Assembly (NCBI RefSeq): GCF_000247995.1
Contig: NZ_BAFE01000084.1
Span: 1-40,030 of the forward strand
Source of the DNA: Mobilicoccus pelagius NBRC 104925
Lineage (GTDB): Bacteria > Actinomycetota > Actinomycetes > Actinomycetales > Dermatophilaceae
DNA: 40,030 nucleotides
Direction of reading: 5' to 3'
Part shown: in pieces, positions 1 through 6,311 of the stretch
Layout of the letters: every line of letters starts with the position of its first letter
Position numbering within the stretch: position 1 is the first letter of the stretch
Translations under genes and position numbers: made by a program
The notes under the pieces: generated by a model
The model's database searches: none
What the model saw: the letters and a program-made list of their open reading frames with translations, nothing else
Told to the model about the DNA's origin: nothing

Positions 1-41
1 AAGGCCCCCCTGGTTCAGCAACAAGTCTGAACTAGGGGAGA

Positions 42-70
42 CCTTGTATCTGAATAAGCGTTGACTTTTA
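42..70 (+). promoter_or_regulatory. Possible promoter upstream of the first gene
   Basis: The AT-rich patch contains TGAATAAG at 51-58, resembling the AATAAG element found downstream at 1754, 3230 and 3262, and a TTGACT box at 61-66. No well-spaced -35/-10 pair can be fixed, so this is a weak call based on similarity to the better leaders in the same block. Confidence 0.3.
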
Positions 71-139
71 ACCGACCAGGCGGACGCCCGTGAACCCCGC
101 TGCGCCACCGGCTACGACTCCTGGCCCATAGGAGACCAT

Positions 140-469
140 ATGACCCCCGAACAGCGCACTGCCCAAAGGAGACTCGTCGGCCTGCTACACGGGCCTGCAC
201 GCCTAACCCCTGACGGCGCGCAGGTTCGTATCTGGCGCGATCCCCGCGACTGCGGCGACTTCATGATGAGCGTGGAGGAAGTCACGGAAGTTCTCGATGT
301 CCTCGACGTCGAGTACCACGTCGTCGCCCCCGCTCCGCGCCCCCCACACTTCGGTCGTAACCGTTCCCTGCACGGAGTCGAGGTGCGCGTCGACTCCACT
401 CAACTCACCCGGTGGTCACCAGCCCCGCGAAGGGCCCTTGCTCAGCTCACCCCCCAACCGACGGCCTGA
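140..469 (+). CDS. Hypothetical protein, accessory block
   Basis: A 109-residue protein I do not recognise. The ATG at 140 is preceded by AGGAG at 130-134 at a good distance, which fixes the start. The N-terminal half is charged and acidic (a run around residues 44-57 rich in Glu, Val and Asp could form a helix); the C-terminal part is Pro/Arg rich. There is no signal peptide or membrane segment. It is followed after 33 bp by the next gene on the same strand and may be cotranscribed with it. Short genes with clear ribosome sites but no known domain are common in actinobacterial plasmids and integrative elements. Function unknown. Confidence 0.6.
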   Translation: MTPEQRTAQRRLVGLLHGPARLTPDGAQVRIWRDPRDCGDFMMSVEEVTEVLDVLDVEYHVVAPAPRPPHFGRNRSLHGVEVRVDSTQLTRWSPAPRRALAQLTPQPTA

Positions 470-502
470 ACTCGAAGACCACCACCCCAGGAGCTCTCAG
501 CC

Positions 503-1201
503 GTGACGACCATCCTCGACGCCCTCACCGCCGCCGGCCCCTGGCCCACCGCCGCCCTCGGCGGCCTCGCCAGCATCATTGGCGGGAGCCTCGGCGGCTG
601 GATCAGCACCCTACTCACCAACACCGCCGCCAAGCGCCGCCAAAAGAACGACCACGAACACGCCCAAGCCCTCGCCGCCGAACGCATCCACGCCGACACC
701 GTCGCCGCCCTACGCGCCCAACGCGCAACCCTCTACGTCGACGTCTACAACGGCCTGCGCGACTACGCCGACTACACCGCCCACGACCTCAACGACGCCG
801 AGGAATCCATCCCCATCACCGCCAAAGACCGAAGCCGTAACTCGCTATCCCGGCGTGCCCGAGGATGGGAGGCAGACCTCCATGACCGCGCCACCGCCGC
901 ACTCGACACCTACGACGGCCTCCGCGCCCGCGTCGAACTCCTCGCCCCCCACCCCGTCCGCAGCACCTACGCCGACCTCCGCCAACCCCTCCAACGATGG
1001 GTCCACACCACCGAGTACATCGCCCTCGTCTCCGCCTCCCAACCCACCGAAGCCGACGACGACGAACACGGCACCTGGCGGAACACCTGGCACCTCTACG
1101 TCACCTTCGAGCGCGGCAGGGGCGCCACCTACCGCGACACCCTCGACACCCTCGCCCGCCACATGCGCGAAGACATGGCCTCACCCACCCTCGACACCTA
1201 A
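503..1201 (+). CDS. Hypothetical membrane-anchored protein
   Basis: A 232-residue protein starting at GTG 503, with AGGAG at 489-493 in front. Residues about 14-40 are a Gly/Ala/Leu/Ile-rich hydrophobic segment that looks like one membrane anchor. Residues about 45-80 are Ala, Glu, Lys and Arg rich and probably helical or coiled coil; the rest is a soluble domain with no motif I can name. The topology (short outside tail, one helix, long cytoplasmic helical domain) is inferred. The gene is closely followed by a 49-bp repeat at 1243-1291 and a stem-loop, so its transcript probably ends there. Function unknown. Confidence 0.65.
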   Translation: MTTILDALTAAGPWPTAALGGLASIIGGSLGGWISTLLTNTAAKRRQKNDHEHAQALAAERIHADTVAALRAQRATLYVDVYNGLRDYADYTAHDLNDAEESIPITAKDRSRNSLSRRARGWEADLHDRATAALDTYDGLRARVELLAPHPVRSTYADLRQPLQRWVHTTEYIALVSASQPTEADDDEHGTWRNTWHLYVTFERGRGATYRDTLDTLARHMREDMASPTLDT

Positions 1202-1242
1202 CCCCATGCCCGAGCCGTCGCGCATCGTCGAAGTCGTCGGTG

Positions 1243-1291
1243 GGTCACCCAGGAGACGAATCATCTACGCCGGTGGCGGCTCCCGAGGGTG
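1243..1291 (+). repeat. 49-bp perfect direct repeat, copy 1
   Basis: Identical to 4047-4095. Both copies lie shortly after the stop codon of a gene of the accessory block (41 bp and 35 bp downstream). The last two bases may be chance, because in copy 2 they coincide with the first TG of the IS21 end. The role is unknown: candidates are a recombination or attachment site, a shared 3' processing signal, or a relic of a duplicated gene edge. Confidence 0.9.
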
Positions 1292-1300
1292 CTGCCCGGT

Positions 1301-1329
1301 CTAGTCGCTCCCCTTCGGGTCGCGACTAG
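1301..1329 (+). terminator. Stem-loop with CTAGTCGC arms
   Basis: CTAGTCGC (1301-1308) is perfectly complementary to GCGACTAG (1322-1329), and the loop contains a UUCG tetraloop-like core (CCUUCGGG). There is no U-run, but the position just downstream of the 503-1201 gene fits a terminator. Confidence 0.5.
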
Positions 1330-1726
1330 CCCGCCCTCCGGGGGGCGTGCGGCTGGTCCCGGTTCTTCGCGGCGTGTCGAGCGCTGCGCCCTCGAGGAGT
1401 GCGGCGACGTCTCGCCGCCGCGAGGTGAGTGCGTGCTCGAGCTCGAGGAGGCGAGTCGGGCTGAGTGCCCGCTCACCCTCACAAGCAGGCTCGGGAGGGG
1501 GAGGGGGCCCCTGGGTCGAGGCCGACGGCCCCCCAGGGCTCACGCACGCGCCCACACCAGGCCCGAAACCGCACCCCGGCCCCGCCCGGCTCGAGGCCGC
1601 CCCGGGCCGAGGTTCAAGCGGCTCTAGGGAACGTCGCCGACACTCAAGGCCGACGACCCCCAGGGGTCACGGTCTCCCGTGGTCACCGCAGCGTCGAAGC
1701 ATCGACCCGCGCGGCCCCGAAAAAAC
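1330..1726. other. About 400 bp without a convincing gene
   Basis: Extremely G/C-rich with several reading frames open on both strands but none with a ribosome site. A minus-strand frame (about 1330-1480) reads like a short helical protein fragment (Leu/Arg/Ala rich) and might be a decayed gene. There are short GC inverted repeats around 1505-1545. I see no RNA gene or mobile-element end here. Confidence 0.4.
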
Positions 1727-1830
1727 CTGTCTCACCTGCTGAAATATGCTTAGAATAAGAGGAAACTAGGGCGGGACTTGGGTAAACTTGTACTCGTCAG
1801 CACGACAGAGGGGCCCCCTTCCAAGGCCCC
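1727..1830 (+). promoter_or_regulatory. Conserved promoter plus hairpin leader, copy 1
   Basis: TAGAAT at 1751-1756 followed by AAG looks like a -10 box; the segment GTCTCACCTGC just upstream recurs at 3204-3214. Downstream, CGTCAGCACGACA (1795-1807) and a hairpin with arms GGGGCC (1810-1815) and GGCCCC (1825-1830) around a CTTCCA loop also recur at 3271-3307. The leader ends about 25 bp before the start of the DprA-like gene. The double conservation of promoter and untranslated leader suggests common regulation of the two transcripts. Confidence 0.6.
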
Positions 1831-1855
1831 GACCCGATCCGAAAGGACCCCCGCC

Positions 1856-2536
1856 ATGACCGACACGGCCACCGTCACCGAGACGAGCATCCTCACCAGC
1901 GCCGACCCTCTGTGGCCCTTCCCCGCCGACTACGACGAGGCCCCCCGCCAGATCTGGGCCCGCGGAGACCTCGAGGCCCTCGCCGGGATCGGCGACGCAA
2001 TCGCGATCGTCGGCGCACGCGCCGCCACCGCCTACGGCGAGACCGTCGCTGCCGACCTCGCCTTCGGCCTTGCCGAAGCCGGACGACCCGTCCTGACCAC
2101 GACTGCCTACGGCATCGCCGCCGCCGCCCTGCGCGGCGCACTGGCCGCCGACAGCACGCCGCCGATCGTCTGGCAGCCCTGCGGCATCGAGCGCACCCAC
2201 CCCGTCGCGCACACGCGCCTCGCCGAGAACGTCGTCGACGCCGGGGGAGTGATCCTGACCTCTGCCGCCCCCGACAGGCTCCCGAGCATCGCCGCCTTCA
2301 GCGAGTCCGCGACCATCCTCGGCGTCCTGCCCGCCGCCGTCGTCGTCGTCGAGGCCGGCGTCCGCAGCAGCTCCCGCTCCACCGCGCACATCGCCCGCAA
2401 GATGGGCCGACGAGCCCTCGCCGTCCCCGGGCCGGTCACGTCCACGATGAGCAGCGGATGTCACTCCCTCATCCAGTCCGGCACCGCCCGCCTGGTCACC
2501 AGCACCGCTGACGTCATCCGCGCGATCGGTCGCTGA
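1856..2536 (+). CDS. DprA/Smf-like DNA-processing protein
   Basis: A 226-residue protein; ATG 1856 is chosen because GAAAGGA (1841-1847) precedes it, although the frame is open upstream. The middle shows the DprA/Smf Rossmann core: a VGAR-A-TAYGE strand-turn, a glycine-rich AYGI-AAA-RGAL stretch, a VVVEAGVRS-S-STA segment and a VPGPVTS...G-H-LI end matching the family's C-terminal part. The family binds single-stranded DNA and, in competent bacteria, loads RecA. The usual FLARNR-type arginine stretch between core strands is replaced by a Ser/Ala/Phe segment, and there is no N-terminal SAM or C-terminal winged helix, so this is a short divergent paralog. Its place in a block of plasmid-like small genes suggests a role in element DNA handling rather than chromosomal competence (inference). 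Confidence 0.75.
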   Translation: MTDTATVTETSILTSADPLWPFPADYDEAPRQIWARGDLEALAGIGDAIAIVGARAATAYGETVAADLAFGLAEAGRPVLTTTAYGIAAAALRGALAADSTPPIVWQPCGIERTHPVAHTRLAENVVDAGGVILTSAAPDRLPSIAAFSESATILGVLPAAVVVVEAGVRSSSRSTAHIARKMGRRALAVPGPVTSTMSSGCHSLIQSGTARLVTSTADVIRAIGR

Positions 2537-2549
2537 CCACGCCCACACC

Positions 2550-2578
2550 CCCGGGGGCGGGCCCAGTCCGCCCCCGGG
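2550..2578 (+). terminator. Perfect 11-bp GC stem-loop
   Basis: CCCGGGGGCGG (2550-2560) pairs exactly with CCGCCCCCGGG (2568-2578) around a 7-nt loop, 13 bp after the DprA-like stop and 29 bp before the next start. It lacks a U-tract. It could end or attenuate the transcript, or protect its 3' end. Confidence 0.6.
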
Positions 2579-2607
2579 CCCGGCACGACCCGGACGGAGA
2601 GCCCCCC

Positions 2608-2757
2608 ATGTACCCGTTCAGCGGAGACGACTACCTCAGCGACGCCGAGACCGCGCCCGAGCATGAGGACAACAACCCGCTCAACTACGAATGCGTCGCC
2701 TGCGGAGCCACACCCGGCCACGAATGCCGCCCCGACTGCGACGCCACCTGGCAATGA
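2608..2757 (+). CDS. Small Cys-rich protein (possible zinc ribbon)
   Basis: A 49-residue protein beginning at ATG 2608, seven bases after GGAGA (2596-2600). The N-terminal half is acidic. The C-terminal half holds four Cys and one His in the order C-x2-C-x6-H-x-C-x3-C (residues 29, 32, 39, 41, 45), which suggests one bound zinc. Tiny proteins of this kind are frequent in actinobacterial plasmids and integrative elements, with no established function. It sits 26 bp upstream of the next gene and is probably cotranscribed with it. Confidence 0.6.
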   Translation: MYPFSGDDYLSDAETAPEHEDNNPLNYECVACGATPGHECRPDCDATWQ

Positions 2758-2783
2758 CCCCCCGAACCCCCAGGAGCCCCCCG

Positions 2784-3107
2784 ATGACCTGGTACATCCA
2801 CCAGCTCGAACTCGACCTGAACCTCGCCAGCGCCCTACACACCCTCGAGCCCCGCCACCACCGCCCCGCCGGATCAGTCACGATCACCGACGACGGCCAC
2901 CACGTCACCGTGACCGACCCCGGCCCCAGCGAACCGGCCACGTATGCCGAACCGCACGCCGCATCCCTCGCCGTCGCCGCGTTCCTCGCCGCGACCCAGG
3001 ACCACACGCTCGTCGCCACCAACGGCGACGGCTCGACCATCTGGCTCCCCGGCACCCGCCCCACAGTCCGCCTCATCTCCACCCGCGCCGTCCCCCTGCG
3101 CCTGTGA
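2784..3107 (+). CDS. Hypothetical protein
   Basis: A 107-residue protein from ATG 2784 with AGGAG at 2772-2776. The order of beta-prone stretches (SVTITDDG, VTVTDPG, TLVATNGDGSTIWL, PTVRLIS) suggests a small beta-rich fold; there are no Cys pairs, signal peptide or membrane segments. It follows the Cys-rich gene closely, and a strong inverted repeat (3115-3149) comes right after the stop, so the two form one short operon. I cannot name a family. Confidence 0.6.
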   Translation: MTWYIHQLELDLNLASALHTLEPRHHRPAGSVTITDDGHHVTVTDPGPSEPATYAEPHAASLAVAAFLAATQDHTLVATNGDGSTIWLPGTRPTVRLISTRAVPLRL

Positions 3108-3114
3108 CGGGCCC

Positions 3115-3149
3115 GGTGACCGGCGAGGCAACAAGCCCCGCCGGTCACC
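3115..3149 (+). terminator. Inverted repeat after 2784-3107
   Basis: GGTGACCGGC (3115-3124) pairs perfectly with GCCGGTCACC (3140-3149). It lies 8 bp beyond the stop codon and before the second leader, as expected for a terminator. The right arm shares the string GCCGGTCACCCA with the neighbourhood of the 49-bp repeats. Confidence 0.55.
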
Positions 3150-3202
3150 CACCCCGAACACCCATGCCCACCGGAACCACGACCACGAAGCACCACAAAA
3201 GA

Positions 3203-3307
3203 CCGTCTCACCTGCCGGAATGTTCCTAGAATAAGGCAACACTATAGCGATGAGGCGCTAGAATAAGAGACGTCAGCACGACACCAGGGCCCCACTTCCA
3301 CGGCCCC
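3203..3307 (+). promoter_or_regulatory. Conserved promoter plus hairpin leader, copy 2
   Basis: There are two TAGAAT-AAG boxes here (3227-3232 and 3259-3264), the first preceded by the same GTCTCACCTGC string as at 1729-1739. Then follow CGTCAGCACGACA (3271-3283) and a hairpin (GGGCC 3287-3291 with GGCCC 3302-3306, CTTCCA in the loop). Tandem -10 boxes 32 bp apart distinguish this copy from copy 1. Confidence 0.6.
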
Positions 3308-3324
3308 AATCCCCGAGGAGAGAC

Positions 3325-4011
3325 ATGCACCAGGCACGCACCATCGACACCTCCGACCACGCCGCCCTGCTCGACTACGCCTGGACCCGCAGTCGGCACA
3401 TCGCCGACATGCTCGGCCTGCCACTGGAGGAGTCGGGGACCACCTTCCCCGTCGAGGATGGAGCCGACCCCGCCGCCGTCCAGGCCCTCGCCGGAAAGGC
3501 CCAGCCGGTCATCCACCTCACCGACAACATCCACGCCTTCCTGCACGTCTGCAACCTGTGCAGCCCGCACGACGACCCGACGTACAGCCAGATCAACGCG
3601 GGGGAGTGGGGAGTCTTCGAGGCCGACCGGCTGCTCGGCTGGACCCTGCCCGGCGACACCCCCGTCGGCCCCCTCGTCGACTTCCTCACCCTCTGGACCG
3701 AGGGCCGCGAGGGCAGCCGCGACATGCTCGAGGTCAGCCTCGCCCCCCTCCTGTGGGACGAGGAGTGCCACGACGCGGCGGGGGAGAAGCAGCACCTCAG
3801 CGTCCGCGGCCCCATCGCCGTGGCCGCCCTGGCAGCCGCCGACCTCCTCGCCGCCCACGACGCGGCCGAGTCCGACGACCTGTACGACCGCGTCGGCCGC
3901 GCGCTCGACCTCGACGTCAGCGCCGACGACGCCCGCGCCGCCGCCGACGAACTCCAGCGCCAGGCCGACGCCCTGCGCACCCCCGAGCAGATCGAGATTC
4001 GCCGCCAGTAA
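3325..4011 (+). CDS. Hypothetical protein downstream of the repeated leader
   Basis: A 228-residue acidic protein from ATG 3325, preceded by GAGGAGAGA. The N-terminal half has a conserved-looking Asp/Cys/His patch around residues 68-84 (NIHAFLHVCNLCSPHDDP) that could bind metal. The C-terminal third (from about 155) is Ala/Asp/Glu rich and likely helical. No known domain, signal or membrane segment is visible. It is the last gene before the second 49-bp repeat and the IS21 insertion. Together with the DprA-like gene it shares the hairpin leader, which suggests coregulation. Function unknown. Confidence 0.65.
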   Translation: MHQARTIDTSDHAALLDYAWTRSRHIADMLGLPLEESGTTFPVEDGADPAAVQALAGKAQPVIHLTDNIHAFLHVCNLCSPHDDPTYSQINAGEWGVFEADRLLGWTLPGDTPVGPLVDFLTLWTEGREGSRDMLEVSLAPLLWDEECHDAAGEKQHLSVRGPIAVAALAAADLLAAHDAAESDDLYDRVGRALDLDVSADDARAAADELQRQADALRTPEQIEIRRQ

Positions 4012-4046
4012 CCCCGCCCCGCCCCCAATCGGCACCCTCGCCCGCC

Positions 4047-4095
4047 GGTCACCCAGGAGACGAATCATCTACGCCGGTGGCGGCTCCCGAGGGTG
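4047..4095 (+). repeat. 49-bp perfect direct repeat, copy 2
   Basis: Identical to 1243-1291. The IS21 left end starts at 4094, so the element abuts or interrupts this repeat; anything that once continued beyond it is now displaced or lost. Read as protein it gives a short RIIYAGGGS-like string, which faintly resembles the start of the phosphotransferase truncated on the other side of the IS. That resemblance may be chance. Confidence 0.9.
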
Positions 4096-4146
4096 TCAAC
4101 GACGGGTGAAAACTGAGCAGATGTCGACGGCTGAAAACTGAGCAGT
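4094..4146 (+). repeat. IS21 left terminal inverted repeat
   Basis: Starts TGTCAACGACG and has two copies of TGAAAACTGAGCAG (4106-4119 and 4132-4145). Multiple terminal subrepeats bound by the IstA transposase are typical of the IS21 family. Confidence 0.85.
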
Positions 4147-4333
4147 CTGAGCGCACGCCGACGGTCGTGTGTGTCCGACATCACTCTCGCATGGTGAAGC
4201 CGGAGTCGTGGTCCTGGTCACGCACGGTTCCTCGGAAGCCAGATAGCCGCCGCGTTCGTGGTCGTCCTCAACTGTCGAATGCAGGAACTTGGTTCCTCTA
4301 CTGGTCTTCACGCCGGTGTGCTGAGGTGTTGCC

Positions 4334-4687
4334 ATGCGGGTGAACCGAGTCGTTCCAAACCTGACTGTTACTGACCTGGCCAAGGCCACGGAAGAGCATG
4401 CGGCGGTCCTGGGCCTGAGGCCTGTGATGGATCACGGGTGGATCGTCACGTTGGCAGACGATGACGGCCACCAGCTCAGCGTGATGACGCGAGACGCTTC
4501 CGGTCCCGTGAACCCCGATGTCTCAGTCTTCGTCGATGACGTGCACGAGGCGCTTGAGCGCGCCCGCGGCGCCGGCCTCGAGATCGTGCACCCGCTCACC
4601 GAGGAACCATGGGGTGTGACCCGCTTCTTCTACCGGGCCACCGATGGCCAGGTCGTCAACGTGGGCATGCACACCGAGACAACCTGA
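4334..4687 (+). CDS. VOC-superfamily (glyoxalase/bleomycin-resistance-like) protein
   Basis: A 117-residue single-module protein; GAGG lies 7 bases before ATG 4334. It starts with the typical VOC beta-strand (VNRVVPNLTVTDLAKATE), continues with ...LGLRPVMD-HGWIVTLAD, and has a second half with VFVDDVHEALERARGAGLEIVHPLTEEPWGV and a final D-G-VVNVG strand. The family binds metal and small molecules and includes glyoxalases, dioxygenases and antibiotic-sequestering proteins; substrate cannot be told from sequence. It lies inside the IS21 inverted repeats, opposite in strand to istA/istB, so it travels as cargo. Its codon use is less extreme in GC than the backbone genes, consistent with another origin. 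Confidence 0.85.
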   Translation: MRVNRVVPNLTVTDLAKATEEHAAVLGLRPVMDHGWIVTLADDDGHQLSVMTRDASGPVNPDVSVFVDDVHEALERARGAGLEIVHPLTEEPWGVTRFFYRATDGQVVNVGMHTETT

Positions 4688-4760
4688 TCTGCCGCTGACG
4701 TGAGGAAGCGTGATCGGCCCATCATGCCGATACGCGCGCGTTCGCTTCCGCAGCGCTTGG

Positions 4761-4766
4761 TAGCTT
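4761..4766 (+). promoter_or_regulatory. -10 box TAGCTT of a leaderless gene
   Basis: TAGCTT is followed by six bases and then the Nudix ATG at 4773. This is the spacing of a leaderless actinobacterial transcript. No ribosome site is present. Confidence 0.5.
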
Positions 4767-4772
4767 GCCGCA

Positions 4773-5238
4773 ATGGCTGACCACTCCTTCGCCCTTGTTC
4801 CCGCGTCCTACGTGTACCTGTTGCGTGGTGATGAGGTTCTGCTCCAGCGACGGCAGAACACCGGGTACATGGATAGCCACTGGGTGGCCGGTGCAGCTGG
4901 TCACATCGAACCTGGGGAGACCGCTCGTCACGCAGCCGTCCGAGAAGCGCTCGAGGAGATCGGAGTGATCATTCCGCCCCGGCGGTCTCGAGCTGGTCAG
5001 CGTGATGCAGCGCACCGACGGGACTAATGAGCCTCGGGAGCAGCGGGTCGACTGGTTCTGGACGTCTCGCGATTGGCGCGGGGAGCCGAGGATCTGCGAA
5101 CCATGCAAGGCCCAGGGCCTGGGCTGGTTCCGGATCGATGAGCTGCCCGAACCCATGCCTGACTACGAGCGGTTCATCCTCGGCGGCCTGAGCACCGGTT
5201 CCCTGGAGCTCGATACTGCACTCGGCTACGACTCCTGA
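4773..5238 (+). pseudogene. Nudix hydrolase, frameshifted
   Basis: The first frame (from ATG 4773) contains a complete Nudix box at residues 43-65: G-x5-E-x7-REA-L-EE-I-GV, the metal-binding signature for hydrolysing nucleoside diphosphates linked to another group. About residue 70, near the run of C at 4976-4981, the frame is lost. The continuation (from GGLELVSVMQRTDG to the end at 5238, including W-F-W-TSRDW and GLGWFRIDELPEPMPDYER) lies one frame over and completes a normal ~155-residue Nudix protein. A single-base indel at the homopolymer, or a sequencing error, explains it. The gene lies inside the IS21 inverted repeats with the VOC gene, and it appears leaderless. Confidence 0.8.
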
Positions 5239-5321
5239 GCATCCCGAACATCCTGTACTGCCGCGGGTGGCAACCCGTCTCGTGTGTGCCGGTGGGGCCG
5301 GTTGTGACTGTGGGTGGCTGT

Positions 5322-6311
5322 TCAGCGGTCGCGGTCTTGGGCGAGTAGGTCACGGCGGGCGCGGGTGCGGTAGGAGTCGCCGGATAGGGCGAGGACCTCG
5401 GCGTGGTGGACGAGGCGGTCGATCATGGCTGCGGCGACGACGTCGTCGCTGAAGGTCTCGCCCCAGCGGCCGAAGGGCAGGTTCGAGGTGACGATGATCG
5501 AGCCTTGTTCGTAGCGTGAGGCGACGAGCTGGAAGAACAGGTTCGCGGCGTCGGTGTCGAAGGGGATGTAGCCGACCTCGTCGACGATGATCAGCTTGTA
5601 GCGGCGGATCTTCTTCAGCTCGGCGTCGAGCTGGCCGCCCTGGTGGGCGATGGTGAGGCGGTTGATCCACGCGGACGCGGTGTCGAACAGGACGCTGTGA
5701 CCGTTCTGCGCGGCCTTGATCCCGAGGCCGATGGCGAGGTGGGTCTTGCCGATGCCGGGCGGGCCGAGCAGGACGACGTTCTCTGCCTTCGGCACGTAGG
5801 TGGACGTGGCGAGGTGGGCCAGGACGTCGCGGCGTAGCGAGGGCAGGTGGTCGTAGTTGAAGTCTTCGAGGGTCTTCATCGCGGGGAAGTGCGCGGTGCG
5901 GATGCGCATCATCGTCCCGGCGGACTCGCGGTCAGCGGCCTGGCGCTCGAGCACGGCGGCGAGGTACTCCTCGTGGGACCAGCCCAGGTCGCGGGCCTGG
6001 TCGGCCAGGTCGGCCCAGGTCCGCCCGATCGTGGGCATCTTCAGTACCCGCGTCAGGTAGGCGATCTGGGAGTCCAGCCGCGCGCCGGACGCGGCAGCGG
6101 CGAGCCCCGGCGCGACCGCGGGCGCTCCTGCGGGCGCGGCTGCTGGCGCGGGCGGTGCGGGAGTCGGTGCGGCAAGCACCGGCTTGCTGGTTCGCTTGCG
6201 GCCTCGTCCGGTGTCCGCGCGCGCGGCGTGGTCCTCGTCGCCGGCGGGCAGTGTGGCAGGCGCGGTGGTGTCCTCGTCGAGTGCATCGGCGACAGCGGTG
6301 GTGGGGGTCAT
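5322..6311 (-). CDS. istB: IS21 helper ATPase IstB
   Basis: A 329-residue AAA+ protein that assists the IstA transposase in target choice and strand transfer. Walker A is GPPGIGKT (183-190) and Walker B IIVDEVGY (D244, E245); the C-terminal part has the typical TSNLPFGRWGE sensor region. The ATG overlaps the istA stop by one base (TGATG), giving translational coupling. Unusually, the first ~75 residues are an Ala/Pro/Thr-rich extension absent from ordinary ~250-residue IstB proteins; the family core begins near residue 78 (LDSQIAYLTRVLKMPTI). The gene is followed by the passenger genes rather than by the element end. Confidence 0.95.
   Translation of the reverse strand: MTPTTAVADALDEDTTAPATLPAGDEDHAARADTGRGRKRTSKPVLAAPTPAPPAPAAAPAGAPAVAPGLAAAASGARLDSQIAYLTRVLKMPTIGRTWADLADQARDLGWSHEEYLAAVLERQAADRESAGTMMRIRTAHFPAMKTLEDFNYDHLPSLRRDVLAHLATSTYVPKAENVVLLGPPGIGKTHLAIGLGIKAAQNGHSVLFDTASAWINRLTIAHQGGQLDAELKKIRRYKLIIVDEVGYIPFDTDAANLFFQLVASRYEQGSIIVTSNLPFGRWGETFSDDVVAAAMIDRLVHHAEVLALSGDSYRTRARRDLLAQDRDR

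Noticed and set aside
1289-1627. Plus-strand frame of 112 codons between the first repeat and the DprA-like gene
   Set aside because: No ribosome site, and Arg/Pro/Gly-rich random-like composition; treated as non-coding.
4047-4093. Remains of the phosphotransferase N-terminus left of IS21
   Set aside because: The RIIYAGGGS-like reading is faint, lacks a P-loop Lys, and the identical repeat at 1243 has no kinase after it.
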